A DNA stretch of 64,000 bases from Kalaharituber pfeilii (Eukaryota; Ascomycota; Pezizomycetes; Pezizales; Pezizaceae), in contig WHUZ01000052.1 of the NCBI GenBank assembly GCA_015179045.1, positions 372,001 to 436,000 of the forward strand, read 5' to 3'. The translations under genes and the position numbers were made by a program. Positions 55,620-64,000 of the stretch are shown piece after piece (positions within the stretch are counted from its first letter, which is position 1; every line of letters starts with the position of its first letter). The notes under the pieces were generated by a model. That model had not been told where the DNA came from. It did no database searches and saw nothing but the letters and a program-made list of their open reading frames with translations.

Positions 55620-56410
55620 GTTATGTGCAAAACGGTCTAGTTACCACATGCACAGTGAGGGCATTTCCGACATATTTACTATGTGCAAAATGGTTTATTT
55701 TCCACATGCGCGGTAAGGGCATATTTTCTACATGCGCGATGAGCCCATTTGTGACGAATTTAGCATGTAATAAATGATCCATTTACCACACCCGCGACGA
55801 GCCCCATTTGCGACGTATTTAACTAAGATACGCCAAATGGCATATACGCGCGACCAGGGTATTTTCAACGCATTTATCATGCCTATTTCAGAGGGAGAGG
55901 AGGCAATTTTCTGACTAACATGTACAACATGGTCAAATTTTCTACATGGTGCTTAATGGCCTGTGCGGTGGTCTACTACTGCAGCGACCGTGGTGGTTAA
56001 CTGCTGTAGCGACTGGTGCGAGTGCTATTTTGCCTGGGCTTGGCAAACTGGTACCAGCTACAGATGTGCGGTGAGCCGTTTTAACATATGCAAAATAGTC
56101 TATTTTCTATGTATATACGCGACGAGCCCATTTGCAACGTATTTAACAGGCGCAAAATGGTCTATTTTCTACAGGCACGACGAGTGCATTGGTGACGTAT
56201 TTACCATGCGCACAATCGCCTCCATTGGTGATGTAGTTATCATACGAAAAATGACCTATTATCTACATGCGCGATGAGGACATTTTTGACGCATTTACCA
56301 TGCACAAAATAGTCTATTTTCCATATGCGCGACAAGAGCATTTTCGACGTATTTACCATATGCAAAATGGTCTATGACAAGAGCATTTGTGACGTATTTA
56401 CCATCTCTAT
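55620..56410. repeat. About 58-bp satellite, array 2
   Basis: The same unit as at 34.7-35.85 kb (ATGTGCAAAATGG, TATTTTCCACATGCGCG, GCATTT, GACGTATTTACCATG). Units are diverged. The MITE at 56430 inserted at its right edge. Confidence 0.88.
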
Positions 56411-56427
56411 TTTCCTGATACAGGTAC

Positions 56428-56641
56428 TAGACAGAAAAATAAGTATTTGGACAGGGCATAATGCATATTATGCGCTATACGGTATTTGAGCATATTTTCG
56501 TATGGACACCCTATCACGAAATTTGGACTGTCTTATGGCTATCACCAGCCAAGCATACGAAAATATGCTAGTTTCTGCCGAATACTGCATGGCGCATACA
56601 TATGCATTTGTCCCCTGTCCAAATATTTATTTTTCTGTCTA
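56428..56641. mobile_element. MITE, 210 bp, TIRs match the 58.9-63.6 kb transposon
   Basis: TA flanks both sides (56428-56429, 56640-56641). Left TIR GACAGAAAAATAAGTATTTG and right CAAATATTTATTTTTCTGTC are inverted repeats of about 85 bp. The interior (GGTGATAGCCATAAGACAGT type) matches the left 130 bp of the large transposon in inverse. No open frame. It is a deletion derivative moved in trans. Confidence 0.9.
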
Positions 56642-58110
56642 TGATAGTACGGTAAGCCAGTTCTTTAGCTAGGTGGAAATCACATTGCGGCTCTTACGTC
56701 ATGAGTAAGGGTGTCAAAAATGCCTTCGTAGCGCATGTATGGAATAGACCACTTTGTATATATTAAATACGTCGAAAATTGGCTCCTCACGAATGTAGAA
56801 ACATCAGGAAAAAGGGGAGTTTGCACCCTCAGTGCCATGAGCGCCAGGGGCTGGGGCGCTGCTATTGCACTGCGAAAGTGTGCTGCCATTGCGGTACTAC
56901 TTCCCATACCAGACATGCATCTCATCATGCCAAGAAACCATGGGCGACCGTAGCTCCATGGTTTCTTGGCATAGGCAAAAAAGAGGTTGCATCAGCAGCA
57001 GCGGCACCAAGTGTCACGACGCACAGTTTGTGCCCTGAGCGCCCATACATTTCTGGCCCCCTGACTCTCTGGCTTGGTGCGCCCATCGTAGTCTATCACA
57101 AAAGGTAGTTTACACCCTCAGCGCCCACAAGGCAAGTAATCCTGCCGCCAGCGTTGCGACATGCTCAACGTGCTCACAATGTCCCCATTGCGCCCACAAC
57201 GCAAGTAATCCTGCCGCCGGCGTCGCAACGTACTTAACGTGCTCAAAATGTCCTCTATTGTGTCTATAATGCAAGTAATCCTGCCACTGGTGTTGTGACA
57301 TGCTCAACGTGCTCAACATGTCCTCCATTGCGCCCACAATGCAAGTAATCCTGCCGCCGGCATCGCAACGAGCTCAACGTGCTCAACATGAGCAATGTGC
57401 CCAATACGTTCTACATTTCATGTGCATGCTCAACATACTCGACATTCTCAATGTGCCCAATGTGTCCTATATCTCATGTGCACACACTCAATATGCTTAA
57501 TATACTCAATGTGCCTACATCTCGTAAGCGCACTCAACGTTTTCAAATGCTTACTGTGCTCAACATGCTTAACGTGCTCAACATGCTCAATGTATTCTAC
57601 AATTCCATATCTGATACGTGCGCCCAATATGTCCAATGGTGTGAAGATGGTCAATTAACTCGATTTGGCAATATCGCAGCATGCCTGAACTGCCCTGGTT
57701 AGCACTTTACGGAATTGAGATCAAGTTTATGGTGTTGAAAAGGGGCGGAGTCAGATACGTACTGGGCTCTCCCTTGGGTTACTGAATTGAGTGCTGGTGA
57801 GGTCGCTTGGGACCCCGTTGGGTCTCGTATAGGTTGCTAAATTCGGAGCTGATCCTATAGAGCGGGGGGTTAGGGGGTCGCCCATACAAAATTTCAGTCG
57901 TACGCTGGGTGGGTGCCAGGGGTATTTTCCTGTAAACCTTGGCATGCGGCATCAATTAAACTAAAGTTGGACGCTTTTTCTCTATGCTAGCATGGGCATT
58001 TCTGATGCTAGCCACAAATGGAGGTCGACGCCAGCCGAAATTAAAATCGCTAGCATGGATATCACATAACTTATTTTTATCACATTACAGCCCTGGCTTC
58101 CACTTTGAGT
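56642..58110. repeat. Dispersed duplicated block, copy 2
   Basis: It corresponds in order to 35870-37150, including the inverted repeat TGCCAAGAAACCATGG/CCATGGTTTCTTGGCA near 56930-56970. At 57110-57400 four units of about 66 bp (GCCCACAACGCAAGTAATCC, TGCCGCCGGCGTCGCAACG, GCTCAACGTGCTCAACATG) are expanded relative to copy 1. Confidence 0.85.
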
Positions 58111-58162
58111 ATATGGACACTGCAGCAGTAGTTATACGTTGTGTTACCCCATAAAACTACAG

Positions 58163-58278
58163 CTGGTCACAGTCGCGCAACTGGTAGGGTGCGAGCCCAA
58201 GAAGCGGGGGTGTTCTACCCACCCAGTAGGCAGCCCGAGCGTGGCCCAGGTTCTGAGTTCGAACCACGGGGTGACTGG
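58163..58278 (+). tRNA. tRNA-like sequence with A-box and B-box (probably pseudogene)
   Basis: CTGGTCAC (58163-58170) can pair with GTGACTGG (58271-58278). TCGCGCAACTGG is a good A-box and GTTCGAACC a good B-box, spaced about 80 bases apart, so an intron of about 40 bases would be needed. The acceptor and T-stem pairings are off register by one with a mismatch, so I take it as a tRNA-derived or decayed tRNA sequence. The anticodon cannot be placed. Confidence 0.35.
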
Positions 58279-58319
58279 CTACTTCTACTTTTTTGCATTG
58301 CGTAGTATTGATTTTTGAC

Positions 58320-58680
58320 AAATTTCATATGGGCTTTCCAAATATGCACAGGAATCCAATTCAACATATGCAGATTGGTCTATTTTCTGCATGCCGGAGG
58401 AGCCAATTCTCTAGTCTCGTAACCAGCCAAGCCTCGACATTTTTAACATGTGCAAAATGGTATATTTTATACATGTGCAACGAGCCAATTGTGACGTATT
58501 TAACATGCGCCGCGACCGATGTGAGTACTATTTTACCTGGCCTTGGCAAATGCCTTGACAGATGCATGGTAAGCCGTTTTTAACATGTGCAAAATGGTCT
58601 ATTTTCTATATGCACGATGAGGGCATTTGTGACGTATTTAGCATTTGCAAAATGGTCTGTTTTATGGCCTGCCCGGCGGT
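58320..58680. repeat. About 58-bp satellite, array 3 (degenerate)
   Basis: Five or six diverged units with AACATGTGCAAAATGG, TATTTTCTATATGCACGATG and GACGTATTTAACATG. Confidence 0.75.
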
Positions 58681-58743
58681 TAATGCCTTGCACAGTAATT
58701 TTTTGGTTTTTTTTTTTAACATCGTCATTTAAATTGTGCGGCT

Positions 58744-58915
58744 GCAAAGGTGTGTTGCCATTGCACTGCAAAGGTGCGTTGCCATTGCACTGCAAAGGTG
58801 CGTTGCCATTGCACTGCAAAGGTGCGTTGCCATTGCACTGCAAAGGTGCGTTGCCATTGCACTGCAAAGGTGCGTTGCCATTGCACTGCAAAGGTGCGCT
58901 GCCATTATTGTACTG
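58744..58915. repeat. 24-bp tandem repeat, seven units
   Basis: GCAAAGGTGCGTTGCCATTG + CACT repeats seven times. The five central units are identical, the first differs by one base and the last is altered. Frames through it give Cys/His peptides (RCHCTAKV) that are not genes. It ends 12 bp before the transposon. Confidence 0.97.
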
Positions 58916-59077
58916 CAATGTGTACTAGACAGAAAAATAAGTATTTGGACAGGGGAGAAATGCATATTTATGCGCCATGCAGTATTCGGCAGAAACTAGC
59001 ATATTTTCGTCTGGTGATAGCCATAAGACAGTACAAATTTTGTGATAGGGTGTCCAACTTCATTATGTAAGAAAGTA

Positions 59078-60428
59078 TTTGGACAGCTATTCAATAACCT
59101 ACCCACGGCCGAGAATGCATCATCGCCAAAGTTTACCCCTTTATCGTCACCGGGCCTGGTCGAGCCATCGTCGTTGGGCGATGCGTGCGCGGCTGCCTCG
59201 TGCGTGAAGCAAGACAGGATTCCAGATTTGGGATTCATCGCTAGCAGTGCGACGCCGGAATCGGGTACATTCGATGACCACACGGCCGCAGTAGCAGCGT
59301 TGCCGGATTCGTATCAGATGCATATGCCAGAGCACCAACTATTCAGGCATACGAGGCTCGCGCAGTACTATGATTTCCCCTCGGAGGGTAGTAGCGCAAG
59401 CAGCGGGATTCTTCTTGGTAAAGAGACGAATGCGTTCCCGTTTGAGGAGTTTTTAAGTGCCAGGCTTAGTGCTGCTGCTGCTGCTGCGAAGGCGAGACCG
59501 TTGGAATGTACGATGTCCATAAACAAACAGACGTCGATGGTGTATAACTAGTATCAGTACTAAATTTCTACATTATTTCTCTGTACCTTTTGTTGTTATT
59601 TACATATACCCTATTATTGCTATTATTGATTTATATCCTTAGGTACACCCTCACTCATTTGTATCCATCATATTTAGTTAGCTGGATTTTGGCGTCTACT
59701 GTAGCCTTTTTTTCCCTTTTTTTTGTCCGTTTGTTTGCCGTTTTTCCTGGAGTAATTTACTGTGTAGGTGTCATTTGTTTTCCATGTAGGTGGTGGTGGT
59801 ACAGGTACATATGTAATTTCAGTGTCAACTTGAAAGGTTCACGCACACATACACCAATAAGGATATCGACATGTACAATTTTCTTCTTTTTATATTTATT
59901 TGAGCGGTCACTTTTGACTTCTCATCCTCTGTATCTTTTTCTGATTTTCTTTTCTTTTTCGTTTTCCTTTTTTCCCTACATTTATTTCTATTTACCAGCT
60001 CTGGTAGTCACACATGTCGGTAGGGGAATAGGTGATGTTTTATTGTCAGGTACAGTAATGCGCAGTATACCGCGCTGTTGGTAAACAGTCAAGAAAGCAG
60101 GTAATGAAATTCATTCCCAGCCCAACGGGTAGAAAATGGTCAAGACAAAAAGCCTTCATCGTGTTAGAATATGGAAAGTTGGTCATGCGTGTAACTCATC
60201 CACTTTGCAACTTAATACCAATTTCATCATCATCATCATATATCCCATCAATCTCGCTAGTGCTTATAACTGACTTGTTCTCCCTCCAAGTTCTACCATC
60301 ACTGTAACTGAAACCCCGGTGTTCTCCGCCTCCCCCCTCCCCCTGCAAGTTCCTGGTGGGCACAACTTCGATGATATCATGCACATACATGGGCTAGACG
60401 GATACGACGTGATGAAATTTGGACAGCT
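59078..60428 (+). other. Captured segment inside the transposon (3' exon of an unknown gene)
   Basis: Between TTTGGACAGCT copies at 59078-59088 and 60418-60428 lies a frame to the stop at 59549-59551 with strong G/C preference at third positions (TCG, CCG, GCG), unlike the A/T-rich transposase. It reads SSPKFTPLSSPGLVEPSSLG, QMHMPEHQLFRHTRLAQYYD, EEFLSARLSAAAAAAKARP and QTSMVYN. After the stop the DNA is T-rich like a 3' UTR. The open hydrophobic frame at 59590-60084 is probably UTR noise. I do not recognise the gene. Confidence 0.5.
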
Positions 60429-60451
60429 GACATAATGAATTTGGACTTTTA

Positions 60452-60528
60452 CTAGCTAGTAAAATATGTATTCGTACATAGCGCATAATGTGCATTAGTA
60501 CCCCTGTCCGAATACATATTTTACTGGC
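60452..60528. mobile_element. 77-bp miniature foldback related to the TIR
   Basis: AGTAAAATATGTATTCG and its inverse CGAATACATATTTTACT bound a core (GGACAGGGGTAC...ATTATGCGCTA on the minus strand) that follows the large transposon's TIR with changes. TA-like flanks. It is a diverged relative nested in the element. Confidence 0.6.
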
Positions 60529-60871
60529 TATGGTTGGGGACATCTGTATGCGGAGGAGGGCGGACATTTGCTTCGATGATGACTAAGCACTATAAGCACT
60601 AGTTATGTAGTCGTTACATGCACTGATGCCCCCCTCTTTCATGCGATTTTCTTCCTACCGCCCTACAGCAACAATCCACTGTCCACCGCTGGTTGTCCCC
60701 TATACTTGCATACTTGATACCTGTTGCATCGGTCGCACATATCGGCCTGTTCAGCCACCCTGTCGCTTGAATCAAAGAATTAATTAAAGGACTAGAATTG
60801 GTAAATACGTTCCAATGCTTGAGTTAATTAATTAGTCTATGGCTCACTTAATGTTAATACAGATTCACAAA

Positions 60872-63216
60872 ATGGGACGGAAAAGCAAGCGGGCGCTGCA
60901 TCTGGAGAGAGTTCGACAGGCAAAACAGGCAAAACGAGCGCGGCTAGCTGAAGCACAGCTGGAAGCGGAACTAATAGCACATTTGGATAATGAAAGTGAG
61001 GAGGATGCATGGAGACCAGGAGAGCCGGAGGTGCCAACAGCAGTTCATTGGGAAGAGTTTGACTCTAGTTCAGAAGAAGATTGTGAATTCACTGAGGATG
61101 AGCCAGAGAATGATGAGTTCAATCAAGATGTATTTGAACTCTTGATGTCATCTAGAGGAGAATCATCCAGAAATATCCGGTACCAGCGAGGTCCTAAATA
61201 TAGCGAAAGGCAGCAACGAAGAAAACGACAAACAGCAGCAGAATTGGCAGCAGCAGCTAATGGATCTCGTAGTATTACATACTACTTCAGTAAGACACAG
61301 TCCGAGTCTATTACATCTGAGGCTTCTACTACTAGGGAAGCAGAGACTGAATTAGATTCAGATACACAAGCTATTAAGGATCTTGAGAAGAAGCTGCAAT
61401 CAAAGAAGATAAAGCTTGAAGGGCAGAATTTAATGCGGCATAGGGCAGTGCTTTCTCTTCTGTATACATGTCGGTTACGAAAGCCTGGTGAGACACGAGA
61501 AGAGATGGCTTTTGCTGTTGCACGGTGCTATAATAGAGGGAAATATTTTGCAAGAAAGGTTATAACATGGGAACTGCAATGGAAAAAGGTAAAGCATATA
61601 TGAGGATCTTAATTTCTTATACTAATATATATAGGATCGAACTATATCAGAAGGGCACCGAGGCTGCTTTAATAAAGTCAAGTCATGGTTTAATGATGAG
61701 GGGGTTCAATTAGCAGTACGGGAATGGCTAAGTGGTACTGGTGAAAGTAAGTAGTATAGAATACATCAATGCGCAGTTAGAAAAATAAATGATTAATGTT
61801 AAAATAGAGATTACAGCTTATGGGCTAGCGAAAGCAGTTGGTGAATACTTAAATTCACAGCGTGCGGTTTCTGTTATAGCGGCTACATTACAAAACCACG
61901 ACAGCAATACAGGGGAAAATACTTCAATAGCTCCCCGTACACTTCGTATAAGAGCTAGAACTGCACGGCGATGGCTAAAAAGAATGGGATTTCAATATAA
62001 TACTGTCACAAAGTCAGTTTATATCGATGGACATGAGCGGGAAGATGTGATTGCATATCGAAATTCCGTTTTTTTACCCCAATGGAAGAAAGCTCAACAC
62101 CGCTTTGTGATTTTTAAAGAGGATGGATCATTTGAAATGCCACCAGCTAATGTTCTCAATGGAGAAAAACCATTAGTTTTAATTACGCATGATGAGTCTA
62201 CATTCAATGCTAATGATGGCAAGCGTAGGATCTGGATGAAAGATGGAAAACAACCATTACGACCTAAGGGAAAGGGTAAAGGCATAATGGTCTCTGGTTT
62301 TCTTACTCCGGGTGGAATTCTACGTATTCCTGATCATATTTCAGATGATGAGCTTTTACGAAATCCTATGTGGCCAATATCAGAAACTGGCAAGCCAGTT
62401 CGTGAAGCACTTGAATTATTGGAATATGGAAAGGAGAATTATTGGACAGGTGACAAAATGGTTGAACATACTATTCGAACAGCACTACCTATCTTCCGGT
62501 ATGCATTTCCTAATTGTCAAGCCTTGTTTGCATTTGATAATGCTTCAAATCACTGTTCATTTGCTCCAGATGCACTTGTAGCAGCACGAATGAATCTCAA
62601 TCCTGGTGGAGAACAACCTTTGATGCGTGAAGGATTTATTCATGCAAAGCAAATACCTCAAGCTATGGTATTTCCTATGAACTATCCTAATATATTACTA
62701 CGGGGAAAGCCAAAAGGTATTCGTCAAGTGCTGAAAGAAAGAGGGCTTTGGAAAAGCCATCGGTCAGATGGGTTTGCTTTTCTTCTGAAATGTCCAACCT
62801 CTCATGACCGTACTGGCTGTACACCAACTCTTGCCGGAGGCTGTTGCGCACGAACTTTACTCTCTCAGCAACCTGATTTTATACAGCAAAAAGGCCGACT
62901 AGAAGAAGAATTAGAAGCTGCTGGTCAACAGGTAATTTTTTATCCTAAGTTTCATTGTGAACTTAATTTTATTGAGCGTTATTGGTGTTCTGTTAAGTAT
63001 TATTTACGAGAAAACTGTTCTTATTCATTTGATGGTTTACGAGATACTCTTCCTCTGGCATTACATTCTGTTTCTTCTGCATCTATTAATCGTTTTTATT
63101 ATCATTGTTTACGGTCTATTGATGCATATAGTGAAGGATTAACTTATGGTACGAAGGAGTTTCATTCATATATATATAAAGGTCATAGACAAGTACCAGA
63201 TAAAACGAAGTGGTAG
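60872..63216 (+). CDS. DDE transposase, 3 exons, 745 aa, apparently intact
   Basis: Exon 1 is 60872-61588 (MGRKSKRALHLERVRQAKQA; acidic SSSEEDCEFTEDEPE; a coiled coil). A 46-nt intron has GTAAAG...TATAG. Exon 2 is 61635-61746 (SEGHRGCFNKVKSWFNDEGV). A 61-nt intron has GTAAGT...AATAG. Exon 3 is 61808-63216. The joined 2238 nt have no stop. A helix-turn-helix-like part (PRTLRIRARTARRWLKRMGF) precedes the catalytic core: LITHDESTF (D), FAFDNASNH (D), CELNFIERYW (E). This family is widespread in fungi and cuts and pastes elements with TA target sites. An upstream in-frame ATG at 60839 is an alternative start. The sequence is A/T-rich at third positions, unlike the host-like genes here. Confidence 0.88.
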
Positions 63217-63654
63217 AAGGGATATGTATAGAGTATATGTATATACTATTCTATTTTAGGTTAGTGTTTTTCCTTTTTTGGTTAGGTTGGTTTATACTAT
63301 ACTATATTTAGTAGTTACTAGAGGTGGACAATTTGACCGATTCCCATATAAAACTGCTCATCTTTGACTGTCAAATCACCAGTACAAAAAATTAATTAAA
63401 TAGATATCGCTCTATAGAATTATTTTTCATTCACTAATTTATCATCGTATAGCATGAAACTAATTTTATCTATTTATTTTAGTTGTGATTTGAGTGTTGA
63501 AGTTGATGCGAAATTTGATCCGAGTACACATGTCCCCAACCATAGTACACCTATTCTTTACTGCCAAGCATACGAAAATATGCTAGTTTCTGCCAAATAC
63601 CGAATAGCGCATAATATGCATTATCCCCTGTCCAAATACTTATTTTTCTGTCTA

Positions 63655-64000
63655 GTAAAATAGGGCATTTTGTGCACATTAAGTGGGTTATCCTGGTGCT
63701 GAGTTATACGTGAACTGAGTCATTCCCGTCCTAGAGTTTGCTGGCTTAGGCTTCGCTTTCTCCTCTCTCATCTCCGTACTCCTTAGAAAACAACGCCGCA
63801 GCCCCATCACGATAGCAGCCCCCTCCGCCTTCTATTCCGGCGAAACACACCTTGCAAACCCGCAAACACGCAGCATCTTGCCCTCACAGCATCCCCCCTT
63901 CGCAGCAACTGCCTTCCCCTCCTAGCTCTCAGCAGCTCCTCAGGTACGCCACGCAATACCCCCTCACAGTCTCCCCCCGCAGCAAGAGCAACTCACTCAA
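63655..64000. other. No gene recognised
   Basis: The right flank of the transposon. The last 250 bases are pyrimidine-rich (CCCCCTCACAGTCTCCCCC), as in fungal promoters, so a gene may begin beyond the window. Confidence 0.4.

Larger units (their letters stand above)
58926..63654 (+). mobile_element. 4.7-kb TIR transposon with complete DDE transposase
   Basis: TA flanks both ends (58926-58927, 63653-63654). The left TIR GACAGAAAAATAAGTATTTG...ACTAGCATATTTTCGT and the right TIR in inverse are about 85 bp and largely identical. The transposase gene (60872-63216) lies in the right half. The left half (59089-60417) is a segment of different base composition, flanked by direct repeats TTTGGACAGCT and apparently captured. 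TA target sites and the DDE order fit the Tc1/mariner-IS630 group. The boundaries assume the left TIR belongs to this element. Confidence 0.72.

Noticed and set aside
58587..59070. Cys/His peptide frames (CHCTAKVR) resembling metal-binding repeats
   Set aside because: Products of the 24-bp tandem array; all frames are open for the same reason.
59590..60084. 164-codon hydrophobic frame as a membrane protein
   Set aside because: T-rich UTR-like DNA after a stop; Phe/Leu content follows base composition and no homologous motif is seen.

Overview
The window looks like a repeat-dominated, gene-poor stretch of a filamentous fungus, most likely an ascomycete; a large-genome Pezizomycete is a guess. 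The evidence is short GT-AG introns of 46-89 nt with CTAAC/CTAAT-like branch sites, Tad/I-type LINEs with an RNase H domain, TGTTAC...GTAACA LTRs with 5-bp target duplications, a DUF4419-like gene and a fungal-type DDE transposase. I see no clear C-to-T (RIP-like) decay. Dead copies carry frameshifts and stops but keep GC-rich tails, and some tandem repeats are perfect.

Layout. 1-9.3 kb: 3' ends of two LINE families (here LINE-A and LINE-B), minute tail-only insertions, a frameshifted conserved gene (1418-2318) and an intact 3-exon gene for a secreted protein (5507-6300). 9.5-11.4 kb: a 2-exon DUF4419-like gene. 12-19.6 kb: a MITE, more LINE-B fragments, and two elements in which LINE ORF1 is joined directly to the LINE-B 3' tail. 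20.8-23 kb: an intact 3-exon membrane-protein gene. 23.6-32.5 kb: a truncated LINE-A relative, then a full-length but frameshifted 7.1-kb LINE-A on the minus strand with a 14-bp target duplication. 32.5-47.7 kb: almost only palindromes, satellites, minisatellites, solo LTRs and a Ty3/gypsy-like gag relic. 48.1-48.8 kb: a long inverted duplication. 49.4-52.8 kb: a solo LTR and a decayed multi-exon gene. 53-58.9 kb: minisatellites, an intact 4-exon gene (54170-54970), a second copy of the satellite/duplicated block seen at 35-37 kb, and a 210-bp MITE. 58.9-63.7 kb: a 4.7-kb TIR transposon with a complete intron-containing DDE transposase and a captured piece of foreign DNA.

How the parts work together. 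LINE-A and LINE-B each end in a short foldable 3' tail plus poly(A). At least ten insertions consist of nothing but that tail and poly(A) between target duplications. Three further elements keep only an ORF1-like protein plus the B tail, a plan comparable to mammalian HAL1. The window is therefore a record of one reverse-transcription machinery, recognised by a tiny 3' signal, spreading fragments, ORF1-only derivatives and bare tails. Separately, a DDE transposase sits in the same window as a MITE with matching termini, so it is the plausible source of that MITE's mobility.
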